Shown here one piece after another: positions 19,511 through 28,631 of a stretch of 64,000 bases of DNA. The notes below the pieces were generated by a model. That model did no database searches and was not told the origin of the DNA. It saw only the letters and a program-made list of their open reading frames with translations. Within the stretch, counting starts at the first letter, position 1, and each line of letters opens with the position of its first letter. Where the stretch lies: assembly GCA_026692725.1 (NCBI GenBank), contig JAPMUG010000009.1, positions 100,698-164,697 on the forward strand, written 5' to 3'. The stretch comes from Ecytonucleospora hepatopenaei. Taxonomy: Eukaryota; Microsporidia; Enterocytozoonidae. A program made the translations under genes and the position numbers.

Positions 19511-20137
19511 TTAATTTAAATAGCCAAAAGGGTTTCTACAATCATAATATTTACGTGATTTTCCTTGTGATGTTCTTCCTCCTATGTTTTCTATTTCTTC
19601 TTGATGATTTTTAGATTTTTCTGCCATTTCTTTTTCCATCATTTTTCTAAATTCCTCTTCTCTTTTTAAAAACTCTTCTTCCCTCTTTTTTAAATCATCC
19701 TCTTTGTTTTTTAATTCTTCTTCCTTTGCATTAATTTCGCTTTGTTTTTTCGAAAATTCTTTTTCTTTTTCTTCTGCTGCTATTTTTTCTAGGCGACTTT
19801 TTTCTGCATCTTCTTTTTCTTTGCTCAAAGTAGGATCTTCAAGAACTTCCTTAAACCATTGAGAAGTGGAATCACTGCACATATCTACGAAAATATCACC
19901 AGATCTTTCATTCAGACAGCGCATTCCTTGCCCACTTTTGTATCTGATTATTATATAACCTGGGGTCGACGCAGGTTCCTTAATATATTTTTGTGCCCCT
20001 CCTCCTGTGTAATTGGACTCAAGTAAGGTTGTTCCCCACTTATACTCCATAACTGAATTAGGTGTTTCAGTATAAAAGAAGAATGCATTTCCTGTTGGTT
20101 TAAGCGTAAATTCTGTACCTTCTGAATATTTATGCAT
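19511..20137 (-). CDS. RBL-like protein lacking a start codon for its signal peptide
   Basis: From the first ATG the frame gives 208 residues: a trefoil beginning MHKYSEGTEFTL, then YTGGGAQKYIKEP, then MRCLNERSGDIFVDMC and SQWFKEVLEDP, so here a true Q-W is kept. A Glu/Lys coiled coil with three EEEFLKREEEF-type units follows. The frame stays open upstream to a TAA at 20236-20234, and that stretch encodes the family's missing N-terminus (FFNLIYSVKIQTYSGKYVKL), yet it holds no ATG. Either the start codon is lost and this is a young pseudogene, or translation starts at a non-AUG codon. An RBL-type element, TTTAAAACATTGTTTGAT, sits at 20267-20284, the right distance for the lost start. Confidence 0.65.
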   Translation of the reverse strand: MHKYSEGTEFTLKPTGNAFFFYTETPNSVMEYKWGTTLLESNYTGGGAQKYIKEPASTPGYIIIRYKSGQGMRCLNERSGDIFVDMCSDSTSQWFKEVLEDPTLSKEKEDAEKSRLEKIAAEEKEKEFSKKQSEINAKEEELKNKEDDLKKREEEFLKREEEFRKMMEKEMAEKSKNHQEEIENIGGRTSQGKSRKYYDCRNPFGYLN

Positions 20138-20266
20138 AAGAGTGTTGCTTCCTGCATGTAACTTTACATACTTGCCAGAATATGTTTGTATTTTAACTGA
20201 ATAAATTAAATTAAAAAAACAAGATAGCCTAGATTAAAAAAATAAATAAATTTTTTAAATTTATTA

Positions 20267-20284
20267 TTTAAAACATTGTTTGAT
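20267..20284 (-). promoter_or_regulatory. RBL-type dyad element
   Basis: TTTAAAACATTGTTTGAT upstream of the start-less RBL gene. Its presence suggests that this gene was transcribed like its paralogues. Confidence 0.5.
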
Positions 20285-20368
20285 AAATTATTTGGTATTT
20301 TTTAATAAATGATTTTAAAAATATATGATTTCAATCAATAACCTGTTAAAAAGAATTTTGATTAAATT

Positions 20369-20995
20369 TTAATTATCAATGAATTTTGGATTTTTATATG
20401 ATTTATATTTAAAACAATTTGAATTATCATTTTCATTACAGCCTGAATGTTCAATGTTTTGGTGATGTTCTTCTTCTTGTTTTAACACATTTTCTTTTTT
20501 AATAAGTTTATTGTCTTTAAACTTTTGGAGCTCTTCTTCTCTTCTTATCAGTTCCTCTTCTTTTATCTGCAACGGAGTAAGAATTTTTATTTTTCTATCA
20601 TCAGGATTTTCATAAATTTTCTTAAATAACTGTTCTGTATTTCCACTACATGTTTTTAAGAGAGAAACATGCATATTTTCAACAGTAAAACATCTTTTCT
20701 CTTTTTCAGTTTTAAAAATAATACTGATAAAATTTTCTTTTATGTCATTTTTTATGGTAAATCTTTGGTTTATTCCATCATGGTAAGGTTTTTCAAGTAT
20801 AAGAAAGTTAGAATTTTCTAATGCATGATCTTTATTAGTTTTAATGTTAACATGCCCACCTTTGTCTTCTAATTCAAAATTTGTGCCCTCTAACCATCCA
20901 CTAACTGTAATAATACCAGTTTTAGTGGTTTTTAAAAAATCTCCGTTTTGTGTTTGCAGTTTAAACGAATTTATAAAATTAAAAAACCAAAACAT
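20369..20995 (-). CDS. Secreted RBL-like protein, tandem paralogue
   Basis: A 208-residue protein opening MFWFFNFINSFKLQTQNGDF, a signal peptide running straight into the first strand. The HDGINQRFTI segment and the terminal pair CFTVENMHVSLLKTC and TEQLFKKIYENP mark one trefoil. The tail contains LIRREEELQKFKDNKLIKKE, nearly identical to the tail of the next gene (21084), which has LIRREEELQRFKDEELAKKE. Both end in YKNPF or YKNPK plus a few residues. This shows recent tandem duplication of the pair. AAACATGAAAAATGTTTTAAA at 20990-21010 overlaps the start. Confidence 0.75.
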   Translation of the reverse strand: MFWFFNFINSFKLQTQNGDFLKTTKTGIITVSGWLEGTNFELEDKGGHVNIKTNKDHALENSNFLILEKPYHDGINQRFTIKNDIKENFISIIFKTEKEKRCFTVENMHVSLLKTCSGNTEQLFKKIYENPDDRKIKILTPLQIKEEELIRREEELQKFKDNKLIKKENVLKQEEEHHQNIEHSGCNENDNSNCFKYKSYKNPKFIDN

Positions 20996-21083
20996 GAAAA
21001 ATGTTTTAAAAATTAATTTATATTTTTTGTATCAAAATGTATCATAAAATTAATTTATCAATAATAAAGTTAAATTAAAAATA

Positions 21084-21758
21084 TCATTCATTTACAATGC
21101 CAAAAGGATTTTTATACTGTTTATAATATCCAGGCTGGGTTTTATCACATTCTTTACACCCATAACAATCACACCAATTGTTTTTAGAGTGTATTTTTAT
21201 GTCTTCATCCAAACGGTGTTCTTTTTTAGCCAATTCTTCATCTTTGAATCTTTGAAGTTCTTCTTCCCTTCTAATTAATTCTTCTTCTCTTATTTTAAGA
21301 TCATCTTCTGCTTTCTCTGGAGCTGTTTCTTTAGGTTCTTCCTTTTTAAGTGCTGGGTCTTCAAATGCTTTTCTAATTTTTTGCGTAGATCCACCATTAC
21401 ATGATCTAAGAACAATTTTGCCGCCTTCTGAAGTAAAACACTTTTTACTGCCATCCCCCTTATAAATAATGTTAATAAAATCTTTGTCACCCGTTTCTTC
21501 AATAGCAAATTGCTGGTTGTATTTTTTGTGCATTCCAGATTCATATATGTTTATTGTGTATGGAATATCCAGTGTCTTCCCATTTTTTGTAGTTATAAGT
21601 AAAAAACTTCCTTCGTCTTGTATGCCATAATCAGAACCCTCAGAATATTTTTTTGTTAAATTAGTTCCAACATCTTTATTGTTAGTGGTTACAAAAAACT
21701 GATTGTCATAAGTTTGTAGCTTAAAACATGTAGCTAAACTTAAAAGATGCAATATCAT
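21084..21758 (-). CDS. Secreted RBL-like protein, tandem paralogue
   Basis: A 224-residue protein: leader MILHLLSLATCFKLQTYDNQ, one trefoil with MHKKYNQQFAIEE, then CFTSEGGKIVLRSC and STQKIRKAFEDP, in which the Q-x-F is replaced by Q-x-I. A coiled-coil tail holds the shared LIRREEELQRFKDEELAKKE. Near the end is a Cys-rich patch (WCDCYGCKECDK) absent from the sister gene, suggesting a disulfide or metal site. It ends QYKNPFGIVNE, like the gene at 19511 (NPFGYLN). TAAAACATTGTTTCAAA lies at 21792-21808, 34 bases upstream. Confidence 0.75.
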   Translation of the reverse strand: MILHLLSLATCFKLQTYDNQFFVTTNNKDVGTNLTKKYSEGSDYGIQDEGSFLLITTKNGKTLDIPYTINIYESGMHKKYNQQFAIEETGDKDFINIIYKGDGSKKCFTSEGGKIVLRSCNGGSTQKIRKAFEDPALKKEEPKETAPEKAEDDLKIREEELIRREEELQRFKDEELAKKEHRLDEDIKIHSKNNWCDCYGCKECDKTQPGYYKQYKNPFGIVNE

Positions 21759-21791
21759 AATATTTCATCTACGTCTTTTTTGCATGAAATC

Positions 21792-21808
21792 TAAAACATT
21801 GTTTCAAA
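21792..21808 (-). promoter_or_regulatory. RBL-type dyad element (clear example)
   Basis: TAAAACATTGTTTCAAA: two inverted half-sites (AAAC and GTTT) around a three-base centre, 34 bases before the start of the 21084-21758 gene. No CCC or GGG signal is present in this spacer. Confidence 0.6.
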
Positions 21809-21928
21809 AATATTATGTAATATAAAATATAAGACACTATAACAATTACAATTATAAATAATTTACAATTTATTATCAATTTAATAATTAATAATTAAAT
21901 AAATTTAATTTTATATTTAAAATCATTA

Positions 21929-23101
21929 TTAATGTGCAACTTCCTGTATTTTTTTAGTGTCTGGGTTAAATAATCTGCCTCTAGTTTTTTGTGAAGGATT
22001 TTCATTGTTGTAATCATTCAGTTCATTATTATTTGGTCCAGAATTGTTTTTATTGTGATTATTATCACCATTACCACCTAATTTATTATTAGAATTGTTG
22101 TTACCATTACCACCTACTTTATTTTTAGAATTGTTACCACCGTAATTAACAGGACCATTAACCTTAACATCACCATCATCAAATACTGGATCTTTTAAAC
22201 CTGTGTCAATAATTTTGCCATAATCATCAGTGTTATTACCACCATTATAACCTGAATTTCCATTTCCATCTTCATTTTGATTAGAATTAGTATTTGGATT
22301 TGCTGTGTCTGGTCTGTTTTTATCGAAATTTACACCGTTACTTTTATCACGCACATTTCTTATTGAATTCTCGTCCATGGCTCTGTCCTGTTGTGCTTTT
22401 AAACATTCCATTTCTTTGATTCTTTTTTTGTTGTCACATTCTGCCTTTTTCTTTTCAAACTCATCTTTTCTCACCTCAAACTTTCTTTCTCTTTCTTCAT
22501 AATCTTTTTTTGCCTGCGCACGTGCTTCTTCTTCTCTTTTTGCAAGATCTTCCTCTCTCTTTTTTAGATCTTCTTCTGCTTTCTTCTTTTCTGCTTCTGC
22601 TTCTTTTTGCTTACGCTCTTCTTCTTCTTTCTTTTTTTGAGCTTCTTCTGCTTCTTTCTTTGCTGCAATTGCCGGGTCTTCGCTTACCTCTCTGAACATT
22701 TGATTTTCAGCTGATGAACAAGATTGCAATACAACATCACTGTCTCGTGCTGTAAAACACCTTTTACTGCTTCCGCTTCCATATGTTAGTTTTATAAAAC
22801 CAGGATCACTTGCAGTTTCTGTATTAAATCTTTGGTTTCCACCTCCATGTTCATTGTATTCTATCAGAGTAGTTCCCCATGCAAAATCAATTACCTTGCT
22901 ACCATTACCCGTTTTTATAATTTTGTAGTTACTTACATTTTTAAAGGTAAAATCTGTTCCATCTTTAAATTCTTTTTGCAATACATTACTCCCACTATAC
23001 ATTTTCATGTATTTTCCAGAGTGAGATTGTATTCTAACTGCGTTAATCAGACTTATCAAATAATAAATCATGTGTCTTTTACTGTGACAGAATATAAACA
23101 T
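21929..23101 (-). CDS. Secreted RBL-like protein with coiled coil and Asn/Gly-rich tail
   Basis: The frame stays open upstream to 23122, but the first in-frame ATG is at 23101 (MFIFCHSKRHMIYYL). A second one 10 codons later gives the more typical leader MIYYLISLINAVRIQ. I keep the first because the element TTTAAAACATGTTTCAAAAC lies directly before it. The trefoil has GTTLIEYNEHGGGNQRF, then CFTARDSDVVLQSC and ENQMFREVSEDP. A long Glu/Lys/Ala coiled coil with EEDLAKREEE units follows, then a 110-residue Asn/Gly/Asp-rich tail with NKVGGNGNNNSNN-type repeats. It is the longest single-trefoil member (about 390 residues). Confidence 0.75.
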   Translation of the reverse strand: MFIFCHSKRHMIYYLISLINAVRIQSHSGKYMKMYSGSNVLQKEFKDGTDFTFKNVSNYKIIKTGNGSKVIDFAWGTTLIEYNEHGGGNQRFNTETASDPGFIKLTYGSGSSKRCFTARDSDVVLQSCSSAENQMFREVSEDPAIAAKKEAEEAQKKKEEEERKQKEAEAEKKKAEEDLKKREEDLAKREEEARAQAKKDYEERERKFEVRKDEFEKKKAECDNKKRIKEMECLKAQQDRAMDENSIRNVRDKSNGVNFDKNRPDTANPNTNSNQNEDGNGNSGYNGGNNTDDYGKIIDTGLKDPVFDDGDVKVNGPVNYGGNNSKNKVGGNGNNNSNNKLGGNGDNNHNKNNSGPNNNELNDYNNENPSQKTRGRLFNPDTKKIQEVAH

Positions 23102-23105
23102 GATA

Positions 23106-23125
23106 TTTAAAACATGTTTCAAAAC
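23106..23125 (-). promoter_or_regulatory. RBL-type dyad element with perfect palindromic core
   Basis: TTTAAAACATGTTTCAAAAC, whose core AAACATGTTT is a perfect 10-base palindrome, placed five bases before the ATG at 23101. It is the most symmetric copy of the element in the window. Confidence 0.6.
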
Positions 23126-23259
23126 ATATTTTTAGTAATATGAAGATCGTAGGGGATAATGAAAATTAAAGTTATAAAAGATTCTAAATTAAAATATTTT
23201 AATTAATAAAAATAATTAATTTTAAATCAATAATAAAACAATGAATTTTAATTAATAAT

Positions 23260-24096
23260 TTAACATCTTTTTCTATGACAATTACAACTATTCATACTTG
23301 AACAATTACATGAATTTTGATTGCAACTATTATATCCATTTGTATTACACGTTGCTTGTTGGCTTCTTAACAAATCCAAATAACAACTGGTAGCAAGCAT
23401 TTGATCAATAGAATAGTCATTATAGCTCATACATGGAGAAGGCCTTGTTGGAAAACATGAAGATGATGTTAAACAACTCATTTTGCTTATTTTACCAGTT
23501 GTTTCTAATAAGTTGCTTTTATTTTTTCCTAAAAACATTTTTTTACCAAACAAATTGATTTTGCTAAAAACATTTCCTACTAAACTCGAACCTTTGGTTA
23601 TTTCAAGTAAATTTGATTTTTCGCTTGTTGTGTTTTTATTCAGTGGCTTGTCACTAGAATTATTTTCAAATGAAAAAAACTGTGAGTCAAGTTTTTTGCA
23701 TTGTTTCAATTTTATAATATTTCCTTCCGCTGTATAACAAAAATTGCCGTATTTCATAACTGCAACAATTTGGATAAAATTAGGCTCTACTTCTTTAATT
23801 TGCACTTTATCAAACAAGCTTTCCTGTAATCTTTTTGTTTTTTCATCCACTGGTAGTTTTGTGAGATCATCATGTCCTTCTAGAACCATAATGTCTTGAT
23901 TTCCATATAATTTCATATTGCCAAACCCTATTGTATAAAAGTTTTCTTTACTTGCTGAATCTTTGTATGGATTTAATGTTAAATTAATTGCTGTTTTTGG
24001 GCTACCCATAAAAATTCCGTTTCCATCGCTATGAGACAGAAATGAACCATTAAAACTTTTTAAATAATGCCCATATATTCCTTTTATAAAAAACAT
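23260..24096 (-). CDS. Secreted RBL-like protein with Cys/Asn-rich C-terminus
   Basis: A 278-residue protein. A short leader (MFFIKGIYGHYLKSFNGSF) goes directly into the first strand, with YLKSFNGSFLSHS matching the family opening. The trefoil end reads FCYTAEGNIIKLKQC and DSQFFSFEN. Residues 145-205 are Ser/Lys-rich and contain two GKMSxLTSS-like or KSNLLET repeats (SNLLEITKGS and SNLLETTGKI). The last 70 residues are Cys-rich (QNSCNCSSMNSCNCHRKRC), which could be cross-linked by disulfides in a spore wall or the polar tube. That is an inference. AAATATTGTTTCAATAC is at 24121-24137, 25 bases upstream. Confidence 0.7.
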   Translation of the reverse strand: MFFIKGIYGHYLKSFNGSFLSHSDGNGIFMGSPKTAINLTLNPYKDSASKENFYTIGFGNMKLYGNQDIMVLEGHDDLTKLPVDEKTKRLQESLFDKVQIKEVEPNFIQIVAVMKYGNFCYTAEGNIIKLKQCKKLDSQFFSFENNSSDKPLNKNTTSEKSNLLEITKGSSLVGNVFSKINLFGKKMFLGKNKSNLLETTGKISKMSCLTSSSCFPTRPSPCMSYNDYSIDQMLATSCYLDLLRSQQATCNTNGYNSCNQNSCNCSSMNSCNCHRKRC

Positions 24097-24120
24097 GATA
24101 TTATAAATTTATAAAAAATA

Positions 24121-24137
24121 AAATATTGTTTCAATAC
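24121..24137 (-). promoter_or_regulatory. RBL-type dyad element
   Basis: AAATATTGTTTCAATAC upstream of the 23260 gene, with a further half-site TTTAAAACATT at 24147-24157. Confidence 0.5.
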
Positions 24138-24234
24138 TGTTTTGATTTAAAACATTAAATAACCAATAATTTTGTGTTTTAATGATATAAAAACAAATAA
24201 ATACATTTATATTAAAAAAAGATTTGGAATTTTT

Positions 24235-24642
24235 TTAATTATCAAATAAGCTATCGCGTTCGTTTTCATTTTTTAACTTTTCAAGTTTTTCGCTTTTAAT
24301 TTTTATTTTGTTTTTAATTTTTTCTGTTTTTTCTTTTAAACCATCCAAGTTTCTTACAGCTGCCATAATATCCTCTTTGATCCAAATAATTTCATTATCA
24401 TAATGTTCTTTTAATTTTTCATTTTCATTTTTTTCTTTTATAATTTCTATGTTTAATTTTTCAAGGTCTTCTAGTCTATTTAAATGTAACTTTTTTTCAT
24501 TTTCTGTTTTTTTAAGGTTCATTTTGTGTGTTAATGTTTCTTCTAATAATTTTTTGTGTTTAATTTTTAATTTTTCTTCTTCTTCTTTAAACATAGTAAA
24601 CAATTCTTGTAATTCTTTTAAAGAAAGTTTATTTTCAAACAT
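24235..24642 (-). CDS. Small coiled-coil protein, unknown
   Basis: A 135-residue protein that is almost wholly Lys/Glu/Leu coiled coil, with no signal peptide and no Cys. A short break near residues 85-98 (EIIWIKEDIMAAVRNLDG) separates two helices. I do not recognise it. Size and layout would suit a small structural, kinetochore or tethering subunit, but nothing is diagnostic. It ends NENERDSLFDN. It is one of a few non-secreted genes between the RBL genes. Confidence 0.55.
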   Translation of the reverse strand: MFENKLSLKELQELFTMFKEEEEKLKIKHKKLLEETLTHKMNLKKTENEKKLHLNRLEDLEKLNIEIIKEKNENEKLKEHYDNEIIWIKEDIMAAVRNLDGLKEKTEKIKNKIKIKSEKLEKLKNENERDSLFDN

Positions 24643-24845
24643 TGTTAATCAAATTTACAAATGTTTTTGTTTAATTTTTTAAAATCCAATTAAAAGTTTT
24701 GATGTTTTTTGTATTTATTTACAATTTATTTGATATACTCTTATACTTTTTTCTAATTGTGATTATACGTATTCTTTATTCTTTTAAAATTAAAGGGGCT
24801 CTGCTATATTAAAATGTAAATAAAAACATTTTTTATATTAACTTT

Positions 24846-25409
24846 TTATAATTTTTTAATCAATCTTAATATTTGCAATTTTATTCCTTCTAATTCATCT
24901 AAAACATCATTTAATTTAGCATTTGTTTTATTTTTGGATGTTGTTTTCTGTTTGGTTATGTCTGAAATGTGTCTTTCTAATGGAAGTGTTTCTTCAAATA
25001 TTTTGAACCATTTCCACTTTAAGTGCTTGTTCTTGTGTTTATATTTCTGATATGAGTTGTTATTTTTCTCTCTAACCAACTTTCTAAATTTGTATAAATA
25101 TGACCTGTAAATATTCATGCAATGTTTTGTCTTTTCATGAGAAAAATTTAATTTGTTTCCAATTTCCCTCCAAATTGCTGCTGTTTTTACCGTGTTTGAT
25201 TTTACTTCGTCATATTTTGCCATTAGCTCTGGTGAATGCAATGCCTTTATGATTTCATACATTTCCAGTTCAAAAGGGTTATATACAAAATTGTTGTCTT
25301 CAAAATATAGTATTGCTTCTGATTTTGGTAAGTTTTCAGGTGTTATTATTTTGCTTTTATTTTCAAAAATCCTACCCACGTGGTTAGAATGTTCATTTTT
25401 GTTGTTCAT
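24846..25409 (-). CDS. SANT/MADF-like DNA-binding protein
   Basis: A 187-residue protein with no signal peptide. Residues 65-110 resemble a Myb/SANT- or MADF-type trihelical domain: AIWREIGNKLNFSHEKTKHC and NIYRSYLYKFRKLVREKN, with the typical Trp near the start of one helix, a central Cys and aromatic residues in the recognition helix. A second Trp pair (LKWKWFKIFEE) lies after a basic linker. The C-terminal 25 residues (LDELEGIKLQILRLIKKL) look like a dimerisation helix, as in BESS- or leucine-type tails. It may therefore be a nuclear regulator. The family assignment is tentative. Confidence 0.55.
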   Translation of the reverse strand: MNNKNEHSNHVGRIFENKSKIITPENLPKSEAILYFEDNNFVYNPFELEMYEIIKALHSPELMAKYDEVKSNTVKTAAIWREIGNKLNFSHEKTKHCMNIYRSYLYKFRKLVREKNNNSYQKYKHKNKHLKWKWFKIFEETLPLERHISDITKQKTTSKNKTNAKLNDVLDELEGIKLQILRLIKKL

Positions 25410-25489
25410 GTTTGTAAATAAACAAAAAGTTTTAAATTTGAAATATTTTTGTTGATTGTATGATTTATATACATAATGATGTGATTAAA

Positions 25490-25930
25490 CTATTCAATTA
25501 TATTAAGTTTGTCAATTAATATCTTAGATTCTTTCCATTTATGTAACGTACGATTGTTTTTTATTCCTAATAAAATGTTTTTTTCTAAATAAAATAAGGT
25601 TTTTGACATATACATTAATATTTTTTCATTGTTTACACATTTTTCAATATTTTTAGAGATTAATTTAATGTGTTTATAATTAGTTTCTATAGCTTTAATC
25701 TTAAAATAATAAATTTTCAAATGAAGTAACTGAATTTGTAAGTATTTTATCTCACTTTTTAATTTTAATGTATCGTTTAATATTTTTTTAGCATTTATGT
25801 AATCACATTTTCTTAATATTTTTATATTTGATAATAAATTGTAATTGCATTTTATAAGGTTATATTTGTTGATAAAAGCTTCAATTTTAGATACATCAAA
25901 AAACATAATTTCTTTTTCTATTTTAAACAT
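25490..25930 (-). CDS. Small helical protein, unknown
   Basis: A 146-residue, Lys/Ile/Leu-rich, probably all-helical protein. I do not recognise it. Two neighbouring starts are possible (MFKIEKEIMFFDVSKIEAF, Met 1 or Met 9). There is no signal peptide, membrane segment or low-complexity tract. It lies in the same orientation as the SANT-like gene 80 bases away. Confidence 0.5.
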   Translation of the reverse strand: MFKIEKEIMFFDVSKIEAFINKYNLIKCNYNLLSNIKILRKCDYINAKKILNDTLKLKSEIKYLQIQLLHLKIYYFKIKAIETNYKHIKLISKNIEKCVNNEKILMYMSKTLFYLEKNILLGIKNNRTLHKWKESKILIDKLNIIE

Positions 25931-26701
25931 AATTTTTTATTAGATATATTGTATTAATATATTAAAATATAATTAAAAATATTTCTCTATTGTTTTTATA
26001 ATGTTTTTGTCTAAAGTATTTATTTTGATTTTTATTTTTTATAAAGGAGTAACATATACCAATGTATTGATAAATAAACACTAAAAGAAAAATAGAATAA
26101 CTACTCATTTTTATAATTTATCTTGTTTTTTATCTTTTTAATTTTTCCAAGAGCTTCCATACATTTTTGATAACAAAAAGTGTATTTATTGTATATTATG
26201 TGAATTTGTGTCAGTGTTATTTTGTTTTTCACCATTTTTTATATGACTACATCACTTTCTGAGTTAAATAAAAGTGATTGTTTAACAATTTCACTTTCAA
26301 AAAAATTAAAATTTTCTATAATTTTTTTTACCTTAATGGTTTTACTAATGATTTTTTTATAAAAAAATGTTTATAATATCCATTGCATCTTTTATAAAAA
26401 TAAAATTATTTATATCAATTGAATTCTTGTTTTCTATATCATTTTTGATAAAAAAAATAAATTGCTAAGCTGTTAATTTTAATATTTATAAAATTAGACA
26501 ACAATGAAGGATTATAACTCATAAGACTAAATAACTATTTTTTTATCTTTTTGTTTTTCATCATGTTTATATTTATATTTACAGATAATTGATTTTGTTG
26601 TAAAAAATATTCTTTTTATAATGTGAAAACAATTAAAAACCAATAATTATATAATTATATAATAAGTACCATTCATAAAATTGTAAAAATTTATTATGTT
26701 T
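25931..26701. other. 770-base spacer with one possible short gene
   Basis: A/T-rich spacer between minus-strand genes. The only candidate coding sequence is a 44-codon minus frame at 26101-26235, annotated separately. Otherwise I see no gene. Confidence 0.5.
26101..26235 (-). CDS. Possible 44-residue protein with a CX3C motif
   Basis: A short frame starting ATGGTGAAAAACAAAATAAC and encoding a basic peptide with YTFCYQKCMEALGKIKK, followed by a Lys-rich end. The CX3C spacing recalls half of a small Tim chaperone, but those have two such motifs and this has one. The frame has a better residue mix than random A/T sequence would give. It may still be chance. Confidence 0.25.
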   Translation of the reverse strand: MVKNKITLTQIHIIYNKYTFCYQKCMEALGKIKKIKNKINYKNE

Positions 26702-27142
26702 TTATATCTTATCTATATAAAATTGTTGTTTTTTATTTTGAAAGTCACATTCATTAACACTTTTTACCTGATTTTTAATCAATTCTAAGCAATTTGAACC
26801 ACTTTTTATCATTTTTGTATTAAAAAACCAGTTATACATTATCTGAAAAGGATAAACAACACTGTTTTTATCAACAATTTCAATTTCATTTGCAACTGCA
26901 TTGTTATTAGAGTCTATTTTAATTTCCAATTCTCCCTTAAATTCAAAATCTCTAGCAGGAACCAATGTAATGTTAAAATTGGTGTTATCCATGGTGTTTA
27001 AATAAAGCAAAGCAACTTTACCATAATCCTGAACTACACCTAATTTTCTATCAATAATTCCAATGTTATTACCATTTTCACTAGGAATATAACTTTTAAG
27101 GAGATATTTAGCACAGCTAACTAAATATAAAAAATAAAGCAT
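26702..27142 (-). CDS. Small secreted RBL-like protein, no tail
   Basis: A 146-residue protein. Leader MLYFLYLVSCAKYLLKSY is followed by a compact beta-rich domain that ends NCLELIKNQVKSVNEC, then QQFYIDKI, the Cys-Cys-Q-x-F layout at the extreme C-terminus. It has no coiled-coil or low-complexity tail, so it is close to a bare trefoil. N-terminal repeats are poorly conserved and the family call rests on the leader, the terminal motif, position in the cluster and the upstream element ATCAAACATTGTTTTGAGTG at 27208-27227. Confidence 0.6.
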   Translation of the reverse strand: MLYFLYLVSCAKYLLKSYIPSENGNNIGIIDRKLGVVQDYGKVALLYLNTMDNTNFNITLVPARDFEFKGELEIKIDSNNNAVANEIEIVDKNSVVYPFQIMYNWFFNTKMIKSGSNCLELIKNQVKSVNECDFQNKKQQFYIDKI

Positions 27143-27207
27143 ATTATCAGTAAGTATGTTGAATATAAAACAAGTTTTAAATAAAAATATTATATAAAAG
27201 AACAGAT

Positions 27208-27227
27208 ATCAAACATTGTTTTGAGTG
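27208..27227 (-). promoter_or_regulatory. RBL-type dyad element
   Basis: ATCAAACATTGTTTTGAGTG: TCAAAAC and GTTTTGA arms around a short centre, 66 bases before the start of the 26702 gene. Confidence 0.5.
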
Positions 27228-27341
27228 TCATATAATAACAAATTATAGTATAATATATTTATATATTATATTATTTATTGATTAAAAGATTATAACTTTA
27301 TATATTTATTGATTAAAAGATTATATTATAAAAAACATTAT

Positions 27342-27554
27342 TTATTTCTTCTTTTTATTTTTTGTTTTATTTTTATGTTCATTCAGCATGTTTAATTCAC
27401 ATTTTCTTTTTCTTTTATTCTTTACATCTTCTTTTCTTTCATTCTTTTTATCATCTTTTTTATCAACTAAAATATCATTATTTGAAGAACTTTCCATATC
27501 TACATCTTTATGTGAACTAACTGATTCCATAGATTCAGTCATATTAGAATCCAT
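27342..27554 (-). CDS. Possible short acidic/basic protein
   Basis: A 70-residue frame: an acidic, Ser/Asp-rich N-terminal half (MDSNMTESMESVSSHKDVDM) and a Lys/Arg/Asn-rich C-terminal half (KNKRKRKCELNMLNEHKNK, ending in poly-Lys). It has no signal peptide. It could be a small nuclear protein or the 3' remnant of a longer gene. Low complexity means chance cannot be excluded. Confidence 0.3.
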   Translation of the reverse strand: MDSNMTESMESVSSHKDVDMESSSNNDILVDKKDDKKNERKEDVKNKRKRKCELNMLNEHKNKTKNKKKK

Positions 27555-27872
27555 AGATATATCATTGATATTACTATAGGCACAATTAGTTATTAAAAAA
27601 ACAAAAACATTTTATACCTTAATATATTAAGAAACATAATAATCTATTTTGTAAATAAATATTAATATCAGTATTTTATATTTAATAAAATTATTGTTTA
27701 AATATTGTTTAATTATTATTTAATTGTTATTTAATTGTTGTTTAATTGTTATTTAATTGTTATTTAATTTTATTTTTTTGATGGGTATTAAATAACAAAA
27801 CAATAAAATATTAATATAAATGAAATATTTTTTGATAAATTAAAATTTTTTAATTATAAATAGCTTATTTTT

Positions 27873-28631
27873 TTACCCACTAAATCCCTTTTTAGCATTA
27901 TGTGCATCATTTGCTACATTCATTGTCTTGTCTGCCTTATCACTTCCACTCATTCGTGTTTTCTTGGTGTTATCTTCCTGTGCATTATTTAAATCATCTA
28001 CCTTAGGTGCAACATGAAACTGACCTGTCTTTTCTCTGTCTAAAAGTGGTTTATTGGTAGGAACAGGCTTATTTTTAGTGGTTTGATAATTACCATCAAT
28101 ATCATCTAAATTACTGTTTATGTTATGGTTATTTAAATTAATTACTGATGATATTTTTGTTTTACTATTAGTATTGTTATTTATATTAGTGTTAGTGTTA
28201 TTACTTTTTGTAGTGTTAGTATCATTTATTTTTTCTATTTCTATTTGCTGCTCTGCTTTATTTGCCACACACTGTAAAAACATCATTTTATTATTGTCAG
28301 TTGTTGCACATTTTTTGTTTGCATTTGCCTTTAGTTTCACGTACTTTCCTTCACTTTCTACTATCCAGTTGTTATTTGCCTTGTTTGTTCCTTTGTAATA
28401 CAATCCACCCTGGTTGTATTTTGAACTGTAGTTGAGTGCTTTACTGTCTGTTTCGAATGTCAGCCCTCCAAGGTCGTGTCTTTTTGCTGTGAAGAGGGGT
28501 GAGTCGTTTTTGCTGCCGTACTTTCCATTTAAGTCACTATCAAATGTAAGGTACTTACCATTTTGCTTAATATAAAATTTATCCCCCACATTAATGGTTG
28601 CTGCTAATACCATTGCATTGTAAAATATCAT
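27873..28631 (-). CDS. Secreted RBL-like protein, second subtype
   Basis: A 252-residue protein with leader MIFYNAMVLAATINVGDKFY. It shares a second-subtype layout with the gene at 28847: KFYIKQNGKYLTFDSD near the start, a central KALNYSSKYNQGGLYYKGT block, and the end KKCATTDNNKMMFLQC and AEQQIEIEK. Residues 140-252 are an Asn/Thr-rich then charged tail (DREKTGQFHVAPKVDD). The domain-coding part uses more G/C than the tail. TTTAAAACATTGACA at 28665-28679 lies 34 bases upstream. It belongs to the lectin-like family by layout only. Confidence 0.65.
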   Translation of the reverse strand: MIFYNAMVLAATINVGDKFYIKQNGKYLTFDSDLNGKYGSKNDSPLFTAKRHDLGGLTFETDSKALNYSSKYNQGGLYYKGTNKANNNWIVESEGKYVKLKANANKKCATTDNNKMMFLQCVANKAEQQIEIEKINDTNTTKSNNTNTNINNNTNSKTKISSVINLNNHNINSNLDDIDGNYQTTKNKPVPTNKPLLDREKTGQFHVAPKVDDLNNAQEDNTKKTRMSGSDKADKTMNVANDAHNAKKGFSG

